From positions 1-8,113 of the forward strand of contig JAUHWE010000173.1 in assembly GCA_030424825.1 (NCBI GenBank): a DNA stretch of 8,113 bases. Direction: 5' to 3'. Shown one piece after another: positions 1-6,185 of the stretch. How positions within the stretch are numbered: the stretch's first letter is position 1; the number at the start of each line of letters is the position of its first letter. The stretch is from Verrucomicrobiia bacterium. GTDB taxonomy: Bacteria > Verrucomicrobiota > Verrucomicrobiia > Opitutales > Opitutaceae. The translations under genes and the position numbers were made by a program. A model generated the notes under the pieces. The model saw nothing but the letters and a program-made list of their open reading frames with translations, was not told where the DNA came from and ran no database searches.

Positions 1-315
1 GTACTGGAGGCGCTCCGGAATGCCTGAAAATATTTTCAGAGTCGAGTGATTTGATCCGACTGGATCCACTTGAATCGCGAATGAGGCCTCCTGCATTGAA
101 TTGGCAACTCGATAGCGGCCATGTATGCTAAAGGCAGTCTTCAGAATGTTGCGGGCTTCTTCGTCTTGCGACCGCGTTACGACCGGCACAATGTCACGCT
201 GGGCATTCACTTCGCCCACTCCGATATCTCTTTGAGCAAAAGCAGTGAGACTCAGCACGAGAGTGGACCACAAGGCGGTTGAGGTAATAAAGGTATTTTT
301 GATGCGTTTATTCAT
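1..315 (-). CDS. Exported protein, N-terminal part (possibly TolB-like); cut by window edge
   Basis: A minus-strand reading frame starts with ATG at 315 and stays open for 105 codons to the left edge, so the C-terminus lies outside the window. Residues 1-27 form a classic signal peptide: a basic start (MNKRIK), a hydrophobic stretch (about 8-25) and an AFA|Q cleavage site, so the product should be exported to the periplasm or beyond. The mature part begins with a polar segment and then a mixed alpha/beta pattern (DIVPVVTRSQDEEARNIL, then AFSIHGRYRVANS). This resembles the N-terminal domain found before beta-propeller repeats in TolB-like proteins, but too little is present to be sure. No strong Shine-Dalgarno precedes the ATG. 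It is transcribed divergently from mrp, with 123 bases between them. The coding call is fairly sure; the family is a guess. Confidence 0.72.
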   Translation of the reverse strand, partial: MNKRIKNTFITSTALWSTLVLSLTAFAQRDIGVGEVNAQRDIVPVVTRSQDEEARNILKTAFSIHGRYRVANSMQEASFAIQVDPVGSNHSTLKIFSGIPERLQY

Positions 316-332
316 TCGCTATAAGCCTGGAC

Positions 333-365
333 TTGACAGATCCTCGAATGTTTCAGGTTTCTAAT
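333..365 (+). promoter_or_regulatory. Possible promoter for mrp
   Basis: A perfect TTGACA (-35 consensus) lies at 333-338 in the divergent spacer. The best -10 candidate downstream is TCTAAT at 360-365, but the 21-base spacing is longer than the usual 16-18, so this is a weak call. It would leave an untranslated leader of about 65 bases before mrp. Confidence 0.25.
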
Positions 366-438
366 GAGCTTTTTCAATTAACTAGAGAAAAAATGGTCCT
401 AAGAGGAAAAGCAAACAATCCGCAAACATCAATAAGCT

Positions 439-1491
439 GTGAGTAAAGAAGCTATCAAAAACGCCCTGAGTACGGTAAAGTACCCCGGATTCAGTCGGGA
501 TATCGTATCCTTTGGCTTAGTACGGTCTGTCGATTTCGAAAATGGAAAGGCTGTCATTGGCATTTCAGTCACAACGAGTGACCACAAGGTTGCCGCCCAG
601 ATTCGAGACGGGGTTGAAGCCGCACTCGAATCTCTCCCTGAAGTCAAGAACGTCGAGGTGAACGTTTCGATCTCCCCCACAAAAAAACCTGAAGCGGCAA
701 CACCGGGAGGTACGGCCCCTACAGGACTCCCCAGTGTTAAACACGTCATCGCAGTAGCCAGTGGCAAAGGCGGCGTAGGGAAGTCCACTTTTTCATCCAA
801 CCTCGCCTGTTCCTTGGCGAGGCTGCTATCTGCTGAAGGCAAAAAAGTGGGTCTGCTCGACTGCGATATCTATGGTCCTTCGATTCCCTTGATGATGGGT
901 GTAAGCGGTCGACCTGAAATCGAGGACGAATCCATCATTCCCCTCCTCAGCCATGGAATCAAGGTCATGTCCATGGGATTCCTTATCGACGACGATACCC
1001 CTGTGGTCTGGAGAGGCCCTATGATCCAGAAGACGATCAACCAGTTCATAAACAATGTTAAGTGGGGCGAATTGGAAATTATTGTAGTCGACCTGCCTCC
1101 TGGAACCGGTGATGCGCAGCTTTCCCTCGTTCAAACGATCCCTCTCAAAGGCGCAATTATTGTTACCACCCCACAACTGGCCGCCACTCAAGTCGCTAAG
1201 CGCGGGGCCCGAATGCTCGAAAAGACCAACGTTCCCCTTTTGGGAGTCGCTGAAAATATGAGCTTTCTAGAGGATGAAGATGGTTCGAAGCAGTACATTT
1301 TCGGCGAAGGTGGAGGTGAGAAAACAGCCGCAGATCTTAAAGTGCCGCTCCTCGGAAAAATCCCCCTCGATCCGAACATTCGGGTAGCCGGAGATGCGGG
1401 AACTCCCATTTCCCTCTCGAAACCCGATTCCTCATCTGCCAAGGCGTTTGATGCCATTGCAGAGGCGATTATCGCTCGCCTTGGAAACTAG
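439..1491 (+). CDS. mrp: Mrp/ApbC/Nbp35-family iron-sulfur carrier P-loop ATPase
   Basis: A 350-residue cytoplasmic ATPase of the Mrp/ApbC/HCF101 family, which binds and transfers [4Fe-4S] clusters to apo-proteins. Residues 1-80 match the MIP18 (DUF59) domain that often precedes the ATPase. The ATPase core has the deviant Walker A GKGGVGKST (109-117), the DCDIYGPSIPLMMG signature (141-154), DLPPGTGDAQLSL (218-230) and VTTPQ (242-246). The usual CxxC after the AENMS motif (271-275) is absent. The only cysteines are C124 and C142, so the common bridging-cluster ligands are missing, as in cyanobacterial and HCF101-like relatives. The start is GTG at 439, six bases after an in-frame TAA, so no longer form is possible, and the MIP18 domain begins right there. 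The nearest purine-rich stretch (402-407) is too far upstream to be a useful ribosome binding site. The family is certain; function without CxxC is inferred. Confidence 0.96.
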   Translation: MSKEAIKNALSTVKYPGFSRDIVSFGLVRSVDFENGKAVIGISVTTSDHKVAAQIRDGVEAALESLPEVKNVEVNVSISPTKKPEAATPGGTAPTGLPSVKHVIAVASGKGGVGKSTFSSNLACSLARLLSAEGKKVGLLDCDIYGPSIPLMMGVSGRPEIEDESIIPLLSHGIKVMSMGFLIDDDTPVVWRGPMIQKTINQFINNVKWGELEIIVVDLPPGTGDAQLSLVQTIPLKGAIIVTTPQLAATQVAKRGARMLEKTNVPLLGVAENMSFLEDEDGSKQYIFGEGGGEKTAADLKVPLLGKIPLDPNIRVAGDAGTPISLSKPDSSSAKAFDAIAEAIIARLGN

Positions 1492-1802
1492 ACAAAACCC
1501 AAATTAAGGAACGATTTAGTTCCAATCGCTGTCAAATTCAGTAACCGCCACGCAACAAGGTAATAGTACTTAGGTAATCGACCGTATTCATGGTATCGTT
1601 TAGCGCTTATCTTGGCCGAAAAAAGTTGGACTTACGTAAAAATTTCACACTGTCTTGCCAATCGCAATCGCGATGCAATATTCATTCCTGAACGATTTTG
1701 AAAAACATGAGAATCAGCTACCAACCTGATCCTGCATTTTCAGAATCCCGCTTTAATTTCGATATACGTGGTTAGAATCAGGATTGAGATAGCAGCTCAA
1801 TA
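1492..1802. other. Intergenic spacer between mrp and the small protein gene
   Basis: This 311-base stretch holds no convincing gene on either strand. A small inverted repeat, GGAAC-GATTTA-GTTCC (1508-1523), lies 17 bases after the mrp stop and might act as a weak terminator, but no T-run follows it. Short palindromes occur at 1632-1639 (TTACGTAA) and around the TCGCGA at 1667-1672. AGAATCAG occurs twice, near 1709 and 1774. None of these is strong enough to name. The promoter of the downstream small gene should lie here, but no clear -35/-10 pair stands out. Confidence 0.5.
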
Positions 1803-2036
1803 ATGGCAAAAGAAGATTCTCAACCAGAAGATCAGCACGAATTCGTGAAACGTTCTAGCCTTTACCAAGAGTTTCTCGCAGAAAGAGAAGAAATTCTGCG
1901 TCACAAGTGGCTCGAGTCAGAGAGACTCGGGAAGGATATCGGTTTCGAGCGAGCCCTGCTCGACTGGATTCGAAAGTATCGGGACGGGTGGCGGAATTCG
2001 AGACGCGACTCAGGACCAAAAGGCACTTCGGCCTAG
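1803..2036 (+). CDS. Small highly charged protein of unknown function (77 aa)
   Basis: A 77-residue open frame starts with ATG at 1803 and ends at TAG 2034-2036. I do not recognise a named family. The protein has no signal peptide, no membrane segment and no cysteine. It is rich in Glu, Lys and Arg, and residues 17-67 look helical, with three regularly placed tryptophans (W36, W55, W63) in the contexts RHKWLESE, LLDWIRKY and DGWRNSRR. This compact core, with variable, polar ends, looks like a conserved small cytoplasmic protein rather than chance coding. Support for a real gene comes from the terminator-like hairpin that begins at its stop codon and from its placement between genes with flanking spacers. 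The longer overlapping frame at 1907-2221 runs through both terminators and into rpmG, so it is not preferred. No Shine-Dalgarno is obvious. Confidence 0.75.
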   Translation: MAKEDSQPEDQHEFVKRSSLYQEFLAEREEILRHKWLESERLGKDIGFERALLDWIRKYRDGWRNSRRDSGPKGTSA

Positions 2037-2052
2037 GGCTGGCTAGCCCTAG
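2033..2052 (+). terminator. Hairpin overlapping the stop codon of the small gene; likely terminator
   Basis: A perfect inverted repeat, CTAGGGCT (2033-2040) and AGCCCTAG (2045-2052), is separated by a GGCT loop. The TAG stop of the upstream gene (2034-2036) lies inside the left arm. A pyrimidine-rich tract follows (CTCTCATTCTTCTCTC) rather than a pure T-run, so it is a probable but imperfect intrinsic terminator on the plus strand. Confidence 0.55.
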
Positions 2053-2070
2053 CTCTCATTCTTCTCTCAC

Positions 2071-2098
2071 AAAAAAAAGCGATACCTGCAGGTATCGC
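2071..2098 (-). terminator. Intrinsic terminator of the rpmG transcript
   Basis: A 20-base perfect palindrome (2079-2098) folds into the 8-bp stem GCGATACC/GGTATCGC with a TGCA loop. On the minus strand it is followed directly by eight T residues (plus-strand A-run 2071-2078). It lies 30 bases past the rpmG stop, a textbook rho-independent terminator for minus-strand transcription. On the plus strand no T-run follows at once, so it is mainly one-directional. Confidence 0.9.
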
Positions 2099-2128
2099 CG
2101 TACAACATCCTTTTTAGAGGAAAATGCC

Positions 2129-2296
2129 TTACTTGATTTCCCGATGAAGCGTGTGACGTCTCAGATTCGGGTTGTATTTCTTCTTTTCCACGCGCTCAGT
2201 CACGGTCTTCTTATTTCTTGAAGATAGGTAGCGTGAGGCAGGCTTTCCCTCCGCTTTCGCTTCAGTGCATTCTAGTGTGATAACTTCGCGTGGCAT
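2129..2296 (-). CDS. rpmG: 50S ribosomal protein bL33
   Basis: A 55-residue protein reads from ATG at 2296 to TAA at 2129-2131. It begins [14 protein letters not shown] and ends [18 protein letters not shown]. The basic C-terminal motif [17 protein letters not shown] is diagnostic of bL33, a small protein of the large ribosomal subunit near the E site. Only one cysteine (C10) is present, so this is the zinc-free type lacking the paired CxxC motifs. Length is normal for the family. The gene has its own strong terminator just downstream. Upstream, 102 bases separate it from the EIIA-DAC gene on the same strand; read-through from there is possible, but a weak promoter-like pair (TTGGAG, 16 bases, TAATCT on the minus strand) lies about 14-41 bases before the start. 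No Shine-Dalgarno is visible. Confidence 0.96.
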   Translation of the reverse strand: MPREVITLECTEAKAEGKPASRYLSSRNKKTVTERVEKKKYNPNLRRHTLHREIK

Positions 2297-2398
2297 AATT
2301 CGTATAGATTAAGGAAGCGAGGAAGATCTCCAATTGAAATCAAAATGCAACTGAATTTTCGTTAATCCGGAACTAAATTGCCACCCTTCCCCTAAGGA

Positions 2399-3757
2399 CT
2401 AACCATCGAACGACTTTTCCAGCAGTGGCAAAGCAATCCCTTTCCTGAATATCGTAACCTGCCCACTGCTAGCAGAGACCACGATTGCTAAACACTCCGT
2501 TGCGACGGAAACCGCAGAAGCCGCAGCGTGCCGTGAACCGAAACCACTCGGAAGCATGTGCAGGTAATCAGGGGCATGAATCAGCGTCCCCGCTGACATC
2601 AAAACGCCATCCCCGCGAATAACAAAGGCTCCATCAAGACCGGAATACTCTTTAACCGTCTCGTCCATGAACGGACTCAGTACATTGCGATCCTCTTCCT
2701 TGTAGCCGTAGAATGGGTTTAGAACGAGCGGTTTCGTCATCTCCTCAACCGCTTTGGTCGCTCCAATCACAAACAGTGTTCCAACCGAATGCCCCTCCCG
2801 GCCTTCAACAGACAATTCCATTGCGATGCCGATCACTCTTTCCAGAACTTCTGGCAATACATCCGGTGGAAGAAAGTTTTCCTGGTCTGCCAGCAACGCC
2901 TTGAACTCGATTCGCAAATCGATCACGACGATCGTATCAAACTGATCGCTCCCTGGAATCCCCCCTACACAGCAAATCTTATCATTCACTCCGAGGATTC
3001 CTCGAGTAATACCGACCAGAAAAGCCGAACGAGCTTGAGCGAGACGACCCTTGGAAAAAGCTCGAACTTGAATGATATTGTCGAAAGGCGAATCTTCAAA
3101 ATCCCCTTCCTTCGCTCGTTTTGTCACGAGAACCGATTTGAATTCGCTAAACTTCTCGGGGGGACTGGTTCGATTCGAGGTCATCACGTCGCCAAACACT
3201 GCGATCGAATCACAATGGGCACCTCTCGCAATTCGCATCGCCTGATTGAAGATCAGTTTGTTAATCGAACTCTCACTTTTTTTCTCTCCTGTGGTTCGAA
3301 TCCCGCCAAATCCAAGCAGGAGCCGTTCACATAGGACGTCCGAATCTGGAGCGCGAACCAACCCGTCGATGAAACCCTTGTCTTTGACCAGCCGTGCGAG
3401 TGCTGCCAAAACATTCAAGTAGTTCTTAGCCGTTTCGCCCGCAAGCATGAGAATGATCAAATGGACCTTCTTCTCTTTCTTGGTGCCATCGTACAGGATC
3501 CCCTCTTTGCTCCTTCCTACGGCAAAAACATAGCGACGACTCATATTGACCCGTAAATGCGGCAAGGCCACCCCATTCCCCAAATAGGTCGTCATGGTCG
3601 CTTCTCTTTGCAGAAGCCCGGGGAGAAGATTCTTTTTCCGACCCAGATCCTTAAAACTTGTGGAAGCCGCTTTGAGCAACTCCTTCAAACACCCTTCGAG
3701 CGTGTCGCTTTCTAGTTCGAGTACGCGTTTTCGAGAGAAGTATCTGTCCAGTCTCAT
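2399..3757 (-). CDS. PTS EIIA - PK_C-like - diadenylate cyclase (DAC) fusion protein
   Basis: A 452-residue cytoplasmic protein with three recognisable parts. Residues 1-150 match the fructose/nitrogen-type PTS EIIA domain (PTS_EIIA_2): GNGVALPHLRV places the phospho-acceptor histidine at H67, followed by FAVGRSKEGI and HLIILMLAGE. Residues about 165-285 resemble the C-terminal domain of pyruvate kinase (IARGAHCDSIAVFGD, then GILGVNDKICCVGGIPGS and DTIVVIDL), as in archaeal CdaZ-type enzymes. Residues about 300-452 form a DisA_N/DAC domain: GTLFVIGA (326-333), NPFYGY (347-352), the DGA motif (375-377), GSRHAAA (407-413) and the closing IVVSASSGQVTIFRKG. DAC enzymes join two ATP to make c-di-AMP. 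The usual RHR triad reads RHA here. The ATG at 3757 gives a full EIIA domain. nuoA lies 51 bases upstream on the same strand, so co-transcription is likely. Domain calls are strong for EIIA and DAC, moderate for the middle; activity and PTS control are inferred. Confidence 0.9.
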   Translation of the reverse strand: MRLDRYFSRKRVLELESDTLEGCLKELLKAASTSFKDLGRKKNLLPGLLQREATMTTYLGNGVALPHLRVNMSRRYVFAVGRSKEGILYDGTKKEKKVHLIILMLAGETAKNYLNVLAALARLVKDKGFIDGLVRAPDSDVLCERLLLGFGGIRTTGEKKSESSINKLIFNQAMRIARGAHCDSIAVFGDVMTSNRTSPPEKFSEFKSVLVTKRAKEGDFEDSPFDNIIQVRAFSKGRLAQARSAFLVGITRGILGVNDKICCVGGIPGSDQFDTIVVIDLRIEFKALLADQENFLPPDVLPEVLERVIGIAMELSVEGREGHSVGTLFVIGATKAVEEMTKPLVLNPFYGYKEEDRNVLSPFMDETVKEYSGLDGAFVIRGDGVLMSAGTLIHAPDYLHMLPSGFGSRHAAASAVSVATECLAIVVSASSGQVTIFRKGIALPLLEKSFDG

Positions 3758-3764
3758 TTCGTAT

Positions 3765-3798
3765 GGGGCGGCGGCGACCGCTACAGGGCAATCGCCCC
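3765..3798 (-). promoter_or_regulatory. GC-rich inverted repeat just before the EIIA-DAC start
   Basis: The arms GGGGCG and CGCCCC (3765-3770 and 3793-3798) could form a 6-bp stem ending 7 bases before the ATG at 3757. Smaller nested hairpins (GGGC-GATT-GCCC and GCGG-TCG-CCGC on the minus strand) are alternatives. No T-run follows, so it is not an intrinsic terminator. It could affect translation of the DAC gene, but this is speculative. Confidence 0.25.
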
Positions 3799-3808
3799 GA
3801 TTAATTCG

Positions 3809-4183
3809 CTACTTCTCCCAATCAAGGCCGCCCTTTTTAATTTCGTAGACCAGCCCAACCACAAGAACAGTCAGAAAGAAGAGAATCGGCCCAAGAATTG
3901 GCAAGCTGTTGGCAATGAAGTCACGATAGACCAAAACCCAAGGAATCAGAAACAGCACTTCGATATCAAATAGGATAAACAACATCGCGGTCACATAGAA
4001 TTTGACCGAAAACCGCGTGCTCGTCTTTCCCTCGGACTTAATGCCACACTCATAGGCAGAATTCTTGATGCTCCCCTTCGAGCCACGCTGGCCAAACAAA
4101 TGGCTCGCAGTGATCACCACTCCAGCAAGTCCCGCTGCAAAGGCGATTTGTATCAATATTGGGGCGAAATCTGAAACCTCCAT
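3809..4183 (-). CDS. nuoA: NADH-quinone oxidoreductase subunit A
   Basis: A 124-residue inner-membrane protein, the NuoA/ND3 subunit of respiratory complex I, which belongs to the proton-pumping membrane arm next to the quinone site. Three membrane helices are evident (about 8-30, 62-85 and 95-116). The long loop between the first two carries the conserved AYECG motif with C46, and helix 2 contains FDIEVLF with the acidic residues D73 and E75 typical of the family. Length is normal. No nuoB or other nuo gene is adjacent, which is unusual because nuoA commonly opens the nuo operon; the rest must be elsewhere or beyond the window. It is preceded by the rpsA terminator, so it should have its own promoter in 4184-4296. 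The EIIA-DAC gene follows after 51 bases. No Shine-Dalgarno is clear. Confidence 0.96.
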   Translation of the reverse strand: MEVSDFAPILIQIAFAAGLAGVVITASHLFGQRGSKGSIKNSAYECGIKSEGKTSTRFSVKFYVTAMLFILFDIEVLFLIPWVLVYRDFIANSLPILGPILFFLTVLVVGLVYEIKKGGLDWEK

Positions 4184-4296
4184 GACGACAGAAAATCCGT
4201 AATTAAATTTACAATTTCAAGGCTAAACCACGCAGCTGAATAATTTAAGGCGCGTCCTGACCCTTCTCTTCTGGAAATAGAGTTCTCTAGAGGCGT

Positions 4297-4329
4297 AAAA
4301 AAGGCGAGCCCCGAATCGGGCTCGCCTTT
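4297..4329 (-). terminator. Strong intrinsic terminator after rpsA
   Basis: A stem of nine G/C-rich pairs, GGCGAGCCC (4303-4311) and GGGCTCGCC (4318-4326), has a 6-base loop and is flanked by A/T pairs that can extend it to 12. On the minus strand it ends in six T residues (plus-strand A-run 4297-4302). It begins about 28 bases after the rpsA stop and cleanly ends the rpsA transcript before nuoA. Confidence 0.93.
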
Positions 4330-4357
4330 GAAAAAGTAGTTAATCGCAGAATACAGC

Positions 4358-6016
4358 CTACTTGGTGGCCTGGTCGAGAATGTCTCCCAGGTTCATCAAA
4401 TCGCCGCCATCCTTCATGTTATCGTAAGTCTGAGTCTCAGCCGCGAGCTGCTCCTCATCGTAATTGGCCGCTTTGATGCTCAAGCCAATTCGACGCTCTT
4501 CACGATCAATCTTGATAACGCGGGCCGTCACTTCGTCACCCATCTTGAGCGAGTCCTTGATCTTCTCAATCCGCTCTTCGCTAATCTGGCTGATATGAAC
4601 GAGTCCGTCGATATGATCCTGTAGCTCAACAAACGCTCCGAACGAAGTGATCTTGGAAATCGTTCCAGTAACCACATCGCCGATACGGAATCTTCCGTCA
4701 ATGTCCGCCCATGGGTCATCAGTGAGCTGCTTCATACCGAGAGATATGCGCTGATTTGAAGTATCGACATCCAATACAATTGCATCGATCTCGTCGTTCT
4801 TTTTCAGAACTTCACTCGGATGGTTGATCTTCCGCGTCCAAGACATGTCCGAAACGTGGACCATTCCATCGATTCCTTCCTCCAGCTCGATAAACGCGCC
4901 GTAGGTCGTGATGTTGCGGACCTTGCCATGAACGTGAGCGCCCACTGGGTAGTTGTGAACCACCATGTCCCATGGGTTTGGATCCAACTGGCGGATTCCG
5001 AGAGAAATTTTCTCTTCATCCTTCTGGATGCCAAGGACCACTGCCTCCACGTCGTCTCCCACCTTGAGGAGCTCGCTAGGCTTGGTGATGCGCTTCGTCC
5101 AAGACATTTCGGTTACGTGAACCAGTCCTTCTACACCTTCTTCAATTTCGATGAAAGCGCCATAAGGAACCAGGTTCACGACCTTGCCGGCCACATGCGC
5201 CCCGATCGGATAACGATTCTCAATGCTTTCCCATGGATTCGACTTGGTCTGCTTGAGACCCAGTGAAACCCGCTCTTTTTCGCGGTTGATTTCAATAATC
5301 ATCACATCGATTTCCTCACCCTGCTTGAGCATTTCGCTCGGGTGAGAAATACGGCCCCAGCTCATGTCCGTGATGTGAAGCAGACCATCCATACCGTCGA
5401 GGTCGATGAAGGCTCCAAAATCGGTGATGTTCTTAACAATCCCCTTAACGACATCGCCTGGATTGATCTTGTCGAGAAGCTCACGGCGCTTGGAAGCCCG
5501 TTGCTCTTCTATCAATTCGCGGCGGGAAAGAACGATGTTCTTCCGCTCAAGGTTGATTTTGAGAACCTTGTAGTCGTAGGTTTGGCCAATATACTGGTCC
5601 AAATTCTTGGGAGGCTGAATGTCGATATGGGATGCCGGCAAGAACGCATCGACCCCCATGGCAACGATCAGGCCGCCTTTAACCTTACCTTTGACGCGAC
5701 CTTGGACAATCGAGCCCTCTTCGCATTTGGTAATGATGTTCTCCCAATTCTTCTTTTGCTCGGCTTTGTCGAATGACAGAACAGGATTTCCATCCCGGTC
5801 CTCGAGCTTCTCGAGGAAAATCTCTATTTCCTCGCCGATTTGAAGGTCGCCTAGGTCTGAGAATTCAGCCGCGGAGATCAAACCTTCGGATTTGCCACCG
5901 ATATCGACAACAACTTCGATTTGGCGAATTTCAGTGATTGTGCCCTTGATAATAGACCCTTCTTTGAGTGTGTCAAAGGTGGTCTGGGCCAGAAGTTCTT
6001 CCATTATAGAACTCAT
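4358..6016 (-). CDS. rpsA: 30S ribosomal protein bS1, six S1 domains
   Basis: A 552-residue RNA-binding ribosomal protein that brings mRNA to the 30S subunit and helps unfold it. Six S1 (OB-fold) repeats can be counted at about residues 18-84, 100-166, 186-255, 271-342, 358-429 and 445-515. Repeats 3-6 carry the typical hallmarks FGAFI/YGAFIE, GLLHITDMSW or GLVHVTEMSW, and VSLGLKQ or ISLGMKQ. The linkers show NPWESI, NPWDMV and DPWADI. The first two repeats are more divergent, as in the ribosome-anchoring repeats of other S1 proteins. Length agrees with full-size S1. A second in-frame ATG (residue 5, MEELL) could be the true start, since neither has a clear Shine-Dalgarno. A strong terminator follows. 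hisG lies 255 bases upstream on the same strand, so an independent promoter is likely. Confidence 0.97.
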   Translation of the reverse strand: MSSIMEELLAQTTFDTLKEGSIIKGTITEIRQIEVVVDIGGKSEGLISAAEFSDLGDLQIGEEIEIFLEKLEDRDGNPVLSFDKAEQKKNWENIITKCEEGSIVQGRVKGKVKGGLIVAMGVDAFLPASHIDIQPPKNLDQYIGQTYDYKVLKINLERKNIVLSRRELIEEQRASKRRELLDKINPGDVVKGIVKNITDFGAFIDLDGMDGLLHITDMSWGRISHPSEMLKQGEEIDVMIIEINREKERVSLGLKQTKSNPWESIENRYPIGAHVAGKVVNLVPYGAFIEIEEGVEGLVHVTEMSWTKRITKPSELLKVGDDVEAVVLGIQKDEEKISLGIRQLDPNPWDMVVHNYPVGAHVHGKVRNITTYGAFIELEEGIDGMVHVSDMSWTRKINHPSEVLKKNDEIDAIVLDVDTSNQRISLGMKQLTDDPWADIDGRFRIGDVVTGTISKITSFGAFVELQDHIDGLVHISQISEERIEKIKDSLKMGDEVTARVIKIDREERRIGLSIKAANYDEEQLAAETQTYDNMKDGGDLMNLGDILDQATK

Positions 6017-6080
6017 GATACGTGTTGTCAGGGAATCTAGAATCGCTTCCGTAAATTCTCGGTTGCCTGACTGATATTGC

Positions 6081-6097
6081 GTTGTCTCTAAGACAAC
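6081..6097 (-). promoter_or_regulatory. Hairpin in the rpsA leader
   Basis: The arms GTTGTCT (6081-6087) and AGACAAC (6091-6097) form a perfect 7-bp stem with a 3-base loop, 65-81 bases upstream of the rpsA ATG. The same GACAAC sequence recurs on the minus strand at 6029-6024, 8-13 bases before the ATG, so the upstream arm could pair with either copy. A role in translational control of S1 is inferred, not shown. Confidence 0.4.
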
Positions 6098-6166
6098 TTT
6101 GTTAGATTAACGATAGCCCGTCCGGAAGCGTCGCGGCGGGACGAGCTGGTTGATTTGATGCCGCAA

Positions 6167-6185
6167 GGGTCACGGAATGTGACCC
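6167..6185. repeat. Perfect inverted repeat between hisG and rpsA
   Basis: GGGTCAC (6167-6173) and GTGACCC (6179-6185) flank a 5-base loop. It lies 87 bases after the hisG stop. No T-run follows on either strand, so it is at best a weak terminator or RNA-processing or stability hairpin for the hisG transcript. It could instead be a protein-binding site upstream of rpsA. Confidence 0.4.

Noticed and set aside
2079..2098. 20-base perfect palindrome as an operator or recombination site
   Set aside because: The directly adjoining 8-base T-run on the minus strand, 30 bases after rpmG, makes an intrinsic terminator the simpler explanation.
1907..2221. 104-codon plus-strand frame
   Set aside because: It overlaps the 77-residue gene out of frame, crosses both terminator hairpins and runs into rpmG antisense, so it is chance coding.
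2789..3334. 181-codon plus-strand frame inside the EIIA-DAC gene
   Set aside because: The opposite strand encodes recognisable domains across the same span. This frame has no family features.
4820..5266. 148-codon frame antisense to rpsA (also others at 5342-5776 and 5619-5843)
   Set aside because: They lie wholly opposite a clear S1 protein. The composition mirrors the repeated S1 codons, and no domain or leader supports them.
4490..5480. Repeated DNA segments within rpsA, considered as a repeat array
   Set aside because: The similarity follows the S1 protein repeats at roughly 87-codon spacing and is explained by domain duplication, not by a DNA element.
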